Source: JACVRW01 sp963733885 (lineage in GTDB: Bacteria > Actinomycetota > Thermoleophilia > Solirubrobacterales > Thermoleophilaceae). From it: a DNA stretch of 64,000 bases. Shown here one piece after another: positions 18,279-26,102 of this stretch. Location of the stretch: contig CAVTES010000015.1 in NCBI GenBank assembly GCA_963733885.1, forward strand, positions 372,001 through 436,000. The letters run 5' to 3'. Each line of letters starts with the position of its first letter. Within the stretch, counting starts at the first letter, position 1. A program made the position numbers and the translations under genes. Under the pieces are notes generated by a model. The model saw only the letters and a program-made list of their open reading frames with translations. It was not told the origin of the DNA and did no database searches.

Positions 18279-19517
18279 ATGCACCGCTCCACGCTCGCCG
18301 CTGCCGCTGCCACCGCCGTGCTCGGGTTAGCCGCGATTCCCACGATCGCCGCTCTCCCGGCGCAGGAGGACACGCTCGAGAAGCGTGCCATCTTGCCCGC
18401 CGAGGCCACGGCGCCGGCGCCGTGGAACGGCGCCCCGGATACGGAGCCGGTGCCGGCGCCCGGCGCCCGCCAGCCCGTCGGCGGATTTTCGGCGCTGCTC
18501 GACGCGCCCGGCAGGGACGTCTACTGGGCGATGCCCGACAACGGCTTCGGCAACAAGGCGAACTCGCGCAGCTTCATCCTGCGCGTCTACCGCGTGCGCG
18601 CCGAATGGGAGACCGCTCAGGGCGGGTCGGGCGACGTGGAGATCCTCGACTGGATCGACCTGCGCGACCCCGACGAGCTGATCCCGTTCGCGATCGTCCG
18701 GGAGGGGTCCGAGGAGCGCCTGCTCACGGGCGGGGACTTCGACCCCGAGTCGATGCGGATCGCCCGCGACGGGACGCTGTGGTTCGGCGAGGAGTTCGGG
18801 CCCTTCCTCCTGCGCACAGACCGGACCGGCAGGGTGCTCGAGGCGCCGATCCCGACCCGCGGCGTACGCTCGCCCGACTACCCCGGGATCACGCCGGAAC
18901 GCGTGAACCTGGCGCGATCGAACGGGTTCGAGGGGATGGCGCTCTCGGGCGACGGGCGCAAGCTGTATCCGGCGCTGGAGGGCCCGCTGACCACAGATGC
19001 CGATAATACGCGCCGCTGGATCCACGAGTTCGACCTGCGCACCGAGCGCTATACGGGCCGGCGGTTCCAATACCGGGTGGCCGACCCGAGCTACCTGGTG
19101 TCGGACTTCACGTCGCTGGGCGACGGACGCTACGTGGTGCTCGAGCGCGACAACTTCGAGAACACCGACGCCAGGCACAAGAAGGCGTTCGTGATCGACC
19201 TCGACAGGGTCGGTCCCGACGGGTTCCTGGTGAAGCGGGAGGTCCTCGACCTGCTGGACATCCGGGACCCGGAGCTGATCTCGCCGCCCGCGCGGCCCGG
19301 CGACTTCGGGATCGCGACGCCGGCGGACCGCACGTTCAAGATGCCGTACGTGACGATCGAGGCGGTGCTGCCCGAGGGTCGCGACCGGCTGGCGATCGTG
19401 AACGACACCAACTTCGGCTCGCGCGGCCGCAACCGGAGTCTGAACGACTACAGCGACTTCATCGGCGTGCGGGTGCCGGACCTAGTCCGAAAGCGCAAGG
19501 GGGACGGCGACGACTGA
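18279..19517 (+). CDS. secreted esterase-like/phytase-like protein
   Basis: A 412-residue exported protein of the 'esterase-like activity of phytase' family. A signal peptide (STLAAAAATAVLGLAAIPTI, cleavage near residue 25) is followed by a beta-propeller-like domain with family motifs GGFSALLDAPGRDVYWAMPD, FDPESMRIARDGTLWFGEEF and NGFEGMALSGDGRKLYPALE, and the C-terminal IVNDTNFGSRGRN. It would act outside the membrane on phosphate or ester substrates; the exact substrate cannot be told. A GAAAGGAAGG Shine-Dalgarno precedes the ATG. Confidence 0.82.
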   Translation: MHRSTLAAAAATAVLGLAAIPTIAALPAQEDTLEKRAILPAEATAPAPWNGAPDTEPVPAPGARQPVGGFSALLDAPGRDVYWAMPDNGFGNKANSRSFILRVYRVRAEWETAQGGSGDVEILDWIDLRDPDELIPFAIVREGSEERLLTGGDFDPESMRIARDGTLWFGEEFGPFLLRTDRTGRVLEAPIPTRGVRSPDYPGITPERVNLARSNGFEGMALSGDGRKLYPALEGPLTTDADNTRRWIHEFDLRTERYTGRRFQYRVADPSYLVSDFTSLGDGRYVVLERDNFENTDARHKKAFVIDLDRVGPDGFLVKREVLDLLDIRDPELISPPARPGDFGIATPADRTFKMPYVTIEAVLPEGRDRLAIVNDTNFGSRGRNRSLNDYSDFIGVRVPDLVRKRKGDGDD

Positions 19518-19542
19518 GTGCGGGCGAACGGCCGCCGAGGAG

Positions 19543-19905
19543 CTAGCGCCCCGTTGCTGCGATCGCGCCCTCGAGATCGCGGGCCTTCACGGCCGCCACC
19601 CCGGCGCTGTCCGCGGCGACGGTCGCCTGCGGGCCCGCGACCACGACGCGCATGCCGAGCTCGGCCAGGTAGCGCACGTTGGTGCGCGCCTCGGCGGCCG
19701 TGCGGGGCAGGCGAACCTCGGCGTCGGCGGCCCGGAGGCGCGGGTCGACGAGGTCGGGACCGTCGCCTGCGGCTCCCGCGTCGATCACCAGCGCGGTACG
19801 CGGTGTGGAACCGGCGCCGTCGCCCGAGGTGACTCCGGCGACGCCCCCGGCGGCCACCGCGGTCGCGGCTACCAGAGCAGTGAGGTGGGTTCCAAGTTCC
19901 ATCAT
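19543..19905 (-). CDS. small exported protein of unknown function
   Basis: A 120-residue protein starting MMELGTHLTALVAATAVAAG, a hydrophobic N-terminal segment that could be a signal peptide or anchor. The rest is Ala-rich and alternates short strands and helices (TALVIDAGAAGDGPDLVDPR; AELGMRVVVAGPQATVAADS) with no motif I recognise. Its start codon lies in the LacI-type inverted repeat, 20 bases from the divergent regulator start, so it is probably controlled by that regulator. Confidence 0.55.
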   Translation of the reverse strand: MMELGTHLTALVAATAVAAGGVAGVTSGDGAGSTPRTALVIDAGAAGDGPDLVDPRLRAADAEVRLPRTAAEARTNVRYLAELGMRVVVAGPQATVAADSAGVAAVKARDLEGAIAATGR

Positions 19906-19927
19906 ACGTATTAGCATACTACGTATG
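19903..19927. promoter_or_regulatory. inverted repeat operator between divergent genes
   Basis: CATACGTA-N9-TACGTATG is a perfect 8-base inverted repeat. It covers the start codons of both the LacI gene (ATG 19925) and the opposing small gene (ATG 19905 or 19902), so binding would block both; leaderless transcripts are likely. Confidence 0.6.
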
Positions 19928-21064
19928 ACCCCAAATGCTGTCAAGGTGAGCAGCGATGAGCGGGTTGGGCCCGAGCCTGCCGGCGTGGTTGCATTCGACC
20001 TCATCGGCCGCTCGACCCAACAGCGTGTGACCAGCGTCGACGTGGCCCGGCACGCCGGCGTGTCGCAGTCGACGGTGTCGCTCGTCTTCTCCGGCAAGGG
20101 CCGCGGCCGGGTCTCCGAGGCCACGCAGGAGCGGGTCCGCAAGTCCGCACGTGAGCTTGGGTACCGCCCCAACGTCGCCGCGCAGGCGTTGCGGCTGGGC
20201 AGCTCGCGAGCGATTGCGCTACTCGTCCCCGACGTCACGAATCCGTTCTTCAGCCGGGTCCTGCGCGGGGCACAGCGCGCGGCGCAGGCCGCGGGTTATA
20301 CGGTGGTCCTCGTCGACACGGGCCGAGACCGCCAGTGGGCCCAGCAGTCCTTCGAGGCGTTGCGTGCCGGACCCGCCGACGGCTACCTGCTGTTCGAGGT
20401 CATGGTGCCCGAGGGGCTCGGCCCCGACCAGCACGTCGTCGTCATGGAGCGCGAAGCGCCGGGGCGCCGCTGGGTGCGCTTTGACGCCGAGGGCGGCGCG
20501 GCGGCCGCCTTCAGCCACCTCGTGGAGCTGGGACATCGCCGGATCGGCCATCTGGCGGCCTCGTTCGACGCGCCGACCTTCCACCTGCGCGAGACCGCCC
20601 GGCGGCGGGTCCTGGGGGAAGCCGGGCTGGACCCGGACACGCAGCCCCGTACGACGACGGAGATCGCCATCGACTCCGCTCGCGACGCGGCCGGCCCGCT
20701 ACTGGACGAGCGACCGACCGCCGTGTTCTGCGACGACGACCTGCTCGCCGCCGGTCTCTACATGGCCGCGCGCGAGCGTCGCATGCGCATCCCAGGTGAT
20801 CTGTCCGTAGTGGGCTTCGACGACATGGACTTCGCGCCCGCGCTCGAACCGCCGCTGACCACGGTCGCCCTCGACCCGGAGAAGATGGGCGCCACGGCCT
20901 TCGAGCTGCTCGAGGCACAGATGGCAGGCCGCCGGACGCGAAGGAGGGTGCTGCTGCCGGCGGAGCTCCTGGTGCGCGGATCCACGGGCCCGCCCGGCCG
21001 CGCCCAGCGCCGTCAGGAAGGTTTCGGACAGCCCCACGAACAAGCGGAGGAGGTTCCCCCATGA
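19925..21064 (+). CDS. LacI/GalR family transcriptional regulator
   Basis: A 379-residue regulator. After a 38-residue leader the HTH reads TSVDVARHAGVSQSTVSLVF with hinge RVRKSARELGYRPNVAAQAL, then a periplasmic-binding-like effector domain (ALLVPDVTNPFFSRVLRGAQ; FCDDDLLAAGLYMAARE; DLSVVGFDDMDFAPALEPPL). Length is at the upper end because of N- and C-terminal extensions. It begins inside a perfect inverted repeat. A glycerophosphodiester phosphodiesterase remnant follows, hinting that the original target was a sugar or phosphodiester gene. Confidence 0.87.
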   Translation: MTPNAVKVSSDERVGPEPAGVVAFDLIGRSTQQRVTSVDVARHAGVSQSTVSLVFSGKGRGRVSEATQERVRKSARELGYRPNVAAQALRLGSSRAIALLVPDVTNPFFSRVLRGAQRAAQAAGYTVVLVDTGRDRQWAQQSFEALRAGPADGYLLFEVMVPEGLGPDQHVVVMEREAPGRRWVRFDAEGGAAAAFSHLVELGHRRIGHLAASFDAPTFHLRETARRRVLGEAGLDPDTQPRTTTEIAIDSARDAAGPLLDERPTAVFCDDDLLAAGLYMAARERRMRIPGDLSVVGFDDMDFAPALEPPLTTVALDPEKMGATAFELLEAQMAGRRTRRRVLLPAELLVRGSTGPPGRAQRRQEGFGQPHEQAEEVPP

Positions 21065-21076
21065 AGACTCGCCCTG

Positions 21077-21452
21077 ACTGGATCCGGGCAGTGACCCGGA
21101 GCTGACGAGCCGCACGTTCGGCTTCTTCGCCACGAACGATGGCCTGGAGGAGATCAGCACCTACGCGGACGGCATCGGGCCATGGAAGAAGTACATGGTC
21201 AGCACGAACGCGGCCAACAACACGCTGCCGCCCACCGACCTGATCGACCGCGCCCATGACCACCGGGCTCCTCATTCACACGTGGACGTTCCGCAGCGAG
21301 CAGTCCCAGCTGGCGAACCAGTACATGGGCAACCCGATCAACGAGTACCTTCAGTTCTACGAGCTCGGCATCGACGGCGTGTTCTCGGACTTCCCCGACA
21401 TGCCTTCACTGGGCGCGAGCTGTTCTGGGAGGACTGGTTCCGGGAGGACTGA
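21077..21452 (+). pseudogene. glycerophosphodiester phosphodiesterase, C-terminal remnant with frameshifts
   Basis: Pieces of a GDPD-family C-terminus occur in alternating frames: LTSRTFGFFATNDGLEEIST and KYMVSTNAANNTLPPTDLID (first frame), then TGLLIHTWTFRSEQSQLANQ and YELGIDGVFSDFPD (second frame), then FTGRELFWEDWFRED back in the first frame before a stop. The catalytic N-terminal half is missing: only a few codons separate this piece from the LacI stop. At least two indels and a 5' truncation make this a decayed gene. Confidence 0.75.
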
Positions 21453-21456
21453 GGCA

Positions 21457-21825
21457 ATGCTCGACCACGTGGGATTCGACGTCAGCGACTACGAGCGGAG
21501 CAGGGCCTTCTACGAGAAGGCGCTCGCGCCGCTCGGGCTGAAGCTCCTGATGGAGCCGGTGCCGGGTGTCGGCGGCTTCGGCAACGGACAGAAGCCGTTC
21601 TTCTGGATCGCGACCAAGGGCGCGCCACAGACCGGGATCCACGTGGCGTTCGAGGCCGAGAGCCGCGACATGGTCGACGCGTTCCACGCCGCGGCGCTGG
21701 AAGCCGGGGGCACCGACAACGGGGCCCCAGGCATCCGAGAGATCTACCACCCGACCTACTACGGCGCCTACGTGCTGGACCCTGACGGCAACAACGCCGA
21801 GGCGGTCTGCCACACCCCGGAGTAG
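21457..21825 (+). CDS. VOC family (glyoxalase/dioxygenase-like) protein
   Basis: A 122-residue protein with two beta-alpha-beta-beta-beta units. MLDHVGFDVSDYERSRAFYE carries the first metal His, HVAFEAESRDMVDAFHAAAL the second, and YYGAYVLDPDGNNAEAVCH the terminal Glu. Small VOC proteins act as lyases, dioxygenases or resistance proteins; the substrate cannot be inferred. GAGG lies 6 bases ahead of the ATG. Confidence 0.8.
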   Translation: MLDHVGFDVSDYERSRAFYEKALAPLGLKLLMEPVPGVGGFGNGQKPFFWIATKGAPQTGIHVAFEAESRDMVDAFHAAALEAGGTDNGAPGIREIYHPTYYGAYVLDPDGNNAEAVCHTPE

Positions 21826-21850
21826 GCGCCTCGCAGTCGCTTGCCGGCGG

Positions 21851-22016
21851 CTAGTACCCGCGTCCTCAAGTACCGCCCGTTTCGGCGGCGCCTGGACGCG
21901 CCTGGCGGCAGCCGCGGGAATTGCCGATGCTTCGGCATCGACTCATCCCGCGTCCACCGCCAGCCACGCCCAGTCGCTCGCCGATTCCGGGCGGTACTTT
22001 CGGACGCGGGTACTAG
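21851..22016. repeat. 166-nt foldback inverted repeat with UUCG loop
   Basis: The terminal 29 bases at each end (21851-21879 and 21988-22016) are inverted copies with two mismatches, both ending in CTAGTAC. Similarity continues inward almost without gaps to a closing stem CGATGC/GCATCG with the tetraloop TTCG (21931-21934), so the whole element is one long imperfect hairpin with about 80-nt arms. It contains no ORF. It could be a foldback MITE, a structured RNA or a large terminator. Confidence 0.75.
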
Positions 22017-22051
22017 TTCAGCGACCGATTCCCGAACTATGCAGAGGACTC

Positions 22052-22438
22052 ATGGACCTGGACGTCTGGATCGAAAGCTATGCCCGCGCCTGGGAGACGG
22101 CGGACGAGGAGCTCATCGTGTCGCTCTTCTCGGAGGACGCGAGCTACCGGTCGAGTCCCTTCCGCGACCCCTCCCGGGGGCACGATGAGCTCCGGGCGTA
22201 CTGGCGCCAGGCGGCCGGCAACCAGCGTGAGACGCGGGTACGGATGGGACGGCCGTTCGTCGACGGCAGCCGGGTCGCCGTCGAATGGTGGACGACGATG
22301 ATCGAGGGCGGCGAGGAGGTGACCCTGCCCGGCTGTCTCCTGCTGCGGCATGACGCCGACGGCCGCTGCAGCGATCTACGCGAGTACTGGAACCTCGAGC
22401 GCGGGCGTCACGATCCGTTCGCGGGCTGGGGCGAGTGA
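22052..22438 (+). CDS. SnoaL-like / nuclear transport factor 2-like protein
   Basis: A 128-residue protein starting MDLDVWIESYARAWETADEE, the helix-rich start typical of SnoaL-like folds, followed by LIVSLFSEDASYRSSPFRDP, AYWRQAAGN and a four-strand sheet ending REYWNLERGRHDPFAGWG. Members are small isomerases or hydrolases, or binding proteins. GAGGACTC lies ahead of the ATG. It follows the 166-nt foldback by 35 bases, which would be in its leader if transcription starts upstream. Confidence 0.75.
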   Translation: MDLDVWIESYARAWETADEELIVSLFSEDASYRSSPFRDPSRGHDELRAYWRQAAGNQRETRVRMGRPFVDGSRVAVEWWTTMIEGGEEVTLPGCLLLRHDADGRCSDLREYWNLERGRHDPFAGWGE

Positions 22439-22448
22439 CAGGTCCGGC

Positions 22449-22473
22449 GGGCCCACACCGGGAGTGTGGGCCC
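22449..22473 (+). terminator. perfect 10-bp terminator hairpin after SnoaL gene
   Basis: GGGCCCACAC pairs perfectly with GTGTGGGCCC around the loop CGGGA, 11 bases after the stop codon. Confidence 0.65.
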
Positions 22474-22513
22474 TCAGAGTCACGCATATGGCGCCTTTGA
22501 GGGCCCACACTCG
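22462..22513 (-). terminator. opposing terminator for the SDR gene sharing an arm
   Basis: A 15-base perfect inverted repeat (22462-22476 against 22499-22513) lies 15 bases past the stop of the leftward SDR gene. Its left arm is the right arm of the 22449-22473 hairpin, so the two hairpins exclude each other. Confidence 0.5.
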
Positions 22514-22527
22514 GCCGATGAGGCGAT

Positions 22528-23553
22528 TCAGGCCCTGGTGCCACGCCGCGGCGGCCGTGCTCCCGGAAGCGGCCGCGTGACGAGACCCTCTGCCACGGCC
22601 CACTCGATCGTCCGCGCGAAAGTGTCGGCCAGGGGCGTGTACTCCAACCCGAGCTCGCGCGTCGCTCGCGAGCCGTCGTAGCGGTGGCCGTGCAGGATCG
22701 TCCGCACGCGGGCTCGGCAGAGCGAAGGTGTCTTGCCACGCAAGCGGTACGCGGCGTCGGCGATGGCCACCGCCGCGCGCGCGAGGGACGGCGGAATCAT
22801 CCGTACGCGGTCGCGCACGCCGGACAGCTCGGAGACGAGCTCCAGCGCCTGGATCGAGGAAAGCGTGGCGCCGTTGAGCACGTAGCGCCGCCCGCTCTTC
22901 CCCCGCTCGGCCGCCAGCAGGTGGCCTTCGACGCAGTCCTGGATGTCCACCACGCTGACCTGGGTGTCCACGAACGCGGGCAGCTTGCCGTTCAGGTAGG
23001 CGATGATGATCGCTCCGTTGCCGCCGGTGCGCGGAGGGCCCTGAACCGAGGACGGGTTCACAGCGACCACCTCAACGCCCGTCTCGGCGGCCGCCGCGAA
23101 TACCGCTCGCTCGCCCTCATGCTTCGAACGGTCGTAGACCGACAGGTACGAGCCGCGGTGGGCGCAATCCTCGGTGGCGACCGTGCCGGCGGGCTCTCCG
23201 AGCGAGGCGGCCGACGAGGTATAGACCAGTCGTCCGATGCCGGCCCTGGCGGCCGCCCGTACGGTGGCTTCGGCGCCGCCCACGTTGACCCTCAGCTGCA
23301 TCTGCGGGTCAGAGGGGCAGTGGGAGTTCACGCCCGCCACGTGGTAGGCGGACTCGCACCCGGCCATGCCCGCGGCGATCGACTCCTCTTCGAGCAGGTT
23401 CCCGCGGGCAACCTCTGCGCCCAGGGCGGCCACCTTCGCCGCCGCCGCGTCGGAGCGCGCGAGCCCCACCACTTCGTCCCCTCGCTCGAGGAGCCGGGTC
23501 GCTAGCGCGCCGCCGATGAAGCCGCTGGCGCCGGTGACGAAGACGCGCCCCAC
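22528..23553 (-). CDS. NAD-dependent epimerase/dehydratase (extended SDR, dihydroflavonol reductase-like)
   Basis: A 341-residue cytoplasmic oxidoreductase. The N-terminus MGRVFVTGASGFIGGALATR is the NAD(P) Rossmann motif, and YDRSKHEGERAV supplies the YxxxK catalytic pair with an upstream Ser (TSSAAS). RYVLNGATLS is typical of the substrate-domain region. It probably reduces or epimerises a sugar, sterol or flavonoid-like ketone; substrate not determinable. Confidence 0.85.
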   Translation of the reverse strand: MGRVFVTGASGFIGGALATRLLERGDEVVGLARSDAAAAKVAALGAEVARGNLLEEESIAAGMAGCESAYHVAGVNSHCPSDPQMQLRVNVGGAEATVRAAARAGIGRLVYTSSAASLGEPAGTVATEDCAHRGSYLSVYDRSKHEGERAVFAAAAETGVEVVAVNPSSVQGPPRTGGNGAIIIAYLNGKLPAFVDTQVSVVDIQDCVEGHLLAAERGKSGRRYVLNGATLSSIQALELVSELSGVRDRVRMIPPSLARAAVAIADAAYRLRGKTPSLCRARVRTILHGHRYDGSRATRELGLEYTPLADTFARTIEWAVAEGLVTRPLPGARPPRRGTRA

Positions 23554-23658
23554 GCTCAGACCGGCTGCCGCCGGCGGGCGCGTTCGGCCTGCGGCCCGAA
23601 CACGCAGCGGCGCGCGTAGAGATCCATCAGCGGGCCGGGCGCCCCGCAGACGAGGAAC

Positions 23659-25428
23659 TCACGGACGCGTCTGGCTGCTCTCGCGCGCGTCCAGGGAATG
23701 TCGAGGTCTGCCGGCTCGGCCACCTGAGTTACTACTCTCGTCACCCTCGACGGTTTCCCGGTGCGCCTGTTCGGAATCGGCCCCGACGATCTTGCCCGGG
23801 TTCAGGTTCCGGCCGGGATCGGTGCCGTCGAACAGGGCTCGAAGCATCGCCACACCGGGCGTCGAGATGTCCTCCTCCAGCCACTGGGCGTGCTCGGTGC
23901 CGACCGCATGGTGGTGGGAGAGCGTGGCGCCCGAGTCCACAAACGCCTGCTGGATCGCCCGCTTCACCACGCCGTAGTCCTCCAATGGGTCGTGGGCGTC
24001 CGGGGGGTTGAGCGCGAACGTGAAATAGAGGCAGGCACCCGCGTGGTAGGAGTGCGACAGGTGGCACATCAGATAGCCGGGCACGCCCAGCTGGTGGAAG
24101 GCGCCACGTGCGGCCGCCATCACGTTGTCGTAGACCGCCGGCAGCTGGCTCCACGGCGCCGAGGTCTCCGAGACGTCGGCCGGAGCGCCCCGGTCGAGCA
24201 GGAAATCGCGGATGTAGGGGGTGTCGAACTTCTTCTGGTCGTACAGCTCGCCCGGGCTGGTGCCGATGCACAGCCCGCCGTGTCGCTTGACGATCCGCTC
24301 GGTGAGCTTGCGCTGAGCCGCCACGTGATCGGCGCTGCCCTCGTAGCCGATGAACGACAGGCACATAGCCTCCAGGTCCCAGCCCTTGCGGTTGAGGAAG
24401 ACCTGAAGAGCCCTCGTCTTGACCCGGTCGAGCGGCCTGGGGTCGGTCCGCGTGGCGAACGAAAACGCGGTCTCATGCGCGTCGGACACGCGCGTGACCG
24501 ACGGCGCGGCCTCACCGGCAGCGATGTCGCGCATCGCGGCCAGGCCGGCCGCCCAGGTGGGGAACAGGTAGCCGAGGACCTTGCGAACGGGCGGCACGGG
24601 GCTCACGTGGATCGTCGCCTCCGTGATGACCCCAAGCCGGCCCTCGCTCCCCAGCACCATCTCGCGCACGCTCGGGCCGGTGGATGTGCTCGGCACCGGA
24701 CGCACGACAAGGACCCCCGACGGCGTGACCACCCGCAGCCCGCGCGTGAGCTCGGCAACGTCGCCATAGCGGTCCGACTGCATCCCCGAGGAGCGCGTGG
24801 CGATCCAGCCCCCCAGCGTCGAGTGCGTGAAGCTGTCGGGGAAGTGGCCGCAGGTCCAGCCCTGGGCGCCCAGCTGACGCTCGAGGTCGGGGCCGGAGAC
24901 GCCAGCCTCCACGCGCGCCAGCTGCGAGGTGGCGTCGACGTGTATGACCCGGTTCATCCGACCCATGTCGACCGAGATCACGGGCCGTGTTTCGCCCGAT
25001 TCGGCCTCGAGGCTGCCGGAGATGCTCGATCCGCCGCCGAACGGGATGACCACGGCATCCTCCTCCAGTGCGGCCCGGACGACGGCGGCGACCTCGCGCT
25101 CGGCGGCCGGGCTCACCACGACGTCGGGCAGGCGACCCAGGTCCCCGCGGCGCTGGCGGACCAGGTCGGTGAGGCTCTTTCCTCTCCCGTGGACGACCCG
25201 GTCGTGGTCGTCGATGGAAACCTGCTCCGCTCCGACGGCGTCCTCGAGACGTGCCCTGAGCCCGGAGGGGAGGGCGGCAGCCGGGACCTCCAGGTCCTCG
25301 AAGGCCATGGCGCTGGTTCCCGGCACACGCACGTCGAGGCCGAGGGCGCGCTCGATGAAGGGCGCCAGCTCGGGCTTGCCCTCGTGAGTGAAGGAGACGC
25401 TCTCCTCGCCCCAGCCCCACCACTTCAT
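23659..25428 (-). CDS. FAD-binding oxidase, alkyldihydroxyacetonephosphate synthase-like
   Basis: A 589-residue flavoprotein starting MKWWGWGEESVSFTHEG, the classic beginning of bacterial AGPS-like proteins, which is why the ATG at 25428 was preferred to the longer frame. The PCMH-type FAD domain shows VIPFGGGSSISGSLEAE and HSTLGGWIATRSSGMQS; the C-terminal oxidase domain has the active-site HHH motif in ATLSHHHAVGTEHAQWLEED. The family joins a long-chain alcohol to acyl-DHAP in ether lipid synthesis, or oxidises related substrates. Whether this one makes ether lipids is unknown. The C-terminal 30 residues are polar and poorly conserved in appearance. Confidence 0.85.
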   Translation of the reverse strand: MKWWGWGEESVSFTHEGKPELAPFIERALGLDVRVPGTSAMAFEDLEVPAAALPSGLRARLEDAVGAEQVSIDDHDRVVHGRGKSLTDLVRQRRGDLGRLPDVVVSPAAEREVAAVVRAALEEDAVVIPFGGGSSISGSLEAESGETRPVISVDMGRMNRVIHVDATSQLARVEAGVSGPDLERQLGAQGWTCGHFPDSFTHSTLGGWIATRSSGMQSDRYGDVAELTRGLRVVTPSGVLVVRPVPSTSTGPSVREMVLGSEGRLGVITEATIHVSPVPPVRKVLGYLFPTWAAGLAAMRDIAAGEAAPSVTRVSDAHETAFSFATRTDPRPLDRVKTRALQVFLNRKGWDLEAMCLSFIGYEGSADHVAAQRKLTERIVKRHGGLCIGTSPGELYDQKKFDTPYIRDFLLDRGAPADVSETSAPWSQLPAVYDNVMAAARGAFHQLGVPGYLMCHLSHSYHAGACLYFTFALNPPDAHDPLEDYGVVKRAIQQAFVDSGATLSHHHAVGTEHAQWLEEDISTPGVAMLRALFDGTDPGRNLNPGKIVGADSEQAHRETVEGDESSNSGGRAGRPRHSLDARESSQTRP

Positions 25429-25558
25429 CGCAGCCTGTGTCGCTCGTCCTTGGCGCATTCGCGGGGCCGGACCATACCGGCGCGTGCGACCACTGACTCG
25501 CTCCTCCGCCGCCTCGCTTGGTGTGAGTCTCGTCACGTAGCCAACGCTGACGCTTGAA

Positions 25559-25575
25559 ATACCCCCAGGGGGTGT
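25559..25575. promoter_or_regulatory. CsoR/FrmR-type operator, site 1
   Basis: ATACCCCC-A-GGGGGTGT fits the TACCC/GGGTA palindrome of CsoR/RcnR/FrmR repressors. The centre is about 37 bases from site 2. Confidence 0.6.
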
Positions 25576-25595
25576 TACGCTGCCGCGGGATCGAC

Positions 25596-25612
25596 ATACC
25601 CCCTAGGGGTAT
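25596..25612. promoter_or_regulatory. CsoR/FrmR-type operator, site 2
   Basis: ATACCCCCTAGGGGTAT is a near-perfect palindrome of the same type, 26 bases before the membrane protein start. Its position suggests repression of that gene by a copper-, nickel- or formaldehyde-sensing CsoR-family protein not encoded in this window. Confidence 0.65.
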
Positions 25613-25637
25613 CTCAACTCGGCAAGGAAGAGCAGTG

Positions 25638-26102
25638 ATGAAGACATCGAACGCGACCTTCCCAAACCTTCAGTTCGCGCGTCATTACGTGGAGATGGTG
25701 ATCGCCATGTTCCTCGGCATGGCGGTGCTTGGAATCCCCGCCATAGTCGCGCTGGCCGCCGTCGGCGTGAGCTCGTCCGAGCTCCGGAGCGACGCACCAG
25801 CGGTGCTGCTGCTCGGCATGGGCGTCGCGATGACCGCGCCGATGGTGGGGTGGATGCGCTACCGCGGACATGGTTGGCCGGCCTCGAGGGAGATGGCTGC
25901 CGCCATGCTCATCCCAACCGTGGGCCTCATCGCTTTGCTGGCGGTTGGCCTGATCGAGGACGTGGGAACGCTGCTCCTCGTTCAGCACGTGGTGATGTTG
26001 CCGGCCATGCTTGCGGTGATGCTGCTGCGGCGCGATCAGTATTCGGGGCCACACAACCACGGTCGGCTTCGGCGCGGGCGCATCCGCCGTGTCAGACAGT
26101 GA
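25638..26102 (+). CDS. four-helix membrane protein under CsoR-type operators
   Basis: A 154-residue protein. After a 20-residue leader (MKTSNATFPNLQFARHYVEM) it has four hydrophobic segments (about residues 20-42, 54-72, 82-102, 105-127), ending with a His-rich basic tail (QYSGPHNHGRLRRG). The ATG at 25638 has AGGAAGAGCAG upstream and follows two CsoR-like operators. Metal or formaldehyde stress is the likely signal; no family recognised. Its last 11 bases overlap the convergent MDR gene. Confidence 0.7.
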   Translation: MKTSNATFPNLQFARHYVEMVIAMFLGMAVLGIPAIVALAAVGVSSSELRSDAPAVLLLGMGVAMTAPMVGWMRYRGHGWPASREMAAAMLIPTVGLIALLAVGLIEDVGTLLLVQHVVMLPAMLAVMLLRRDQYSGPHNHGRLRRGRIRRVRQ

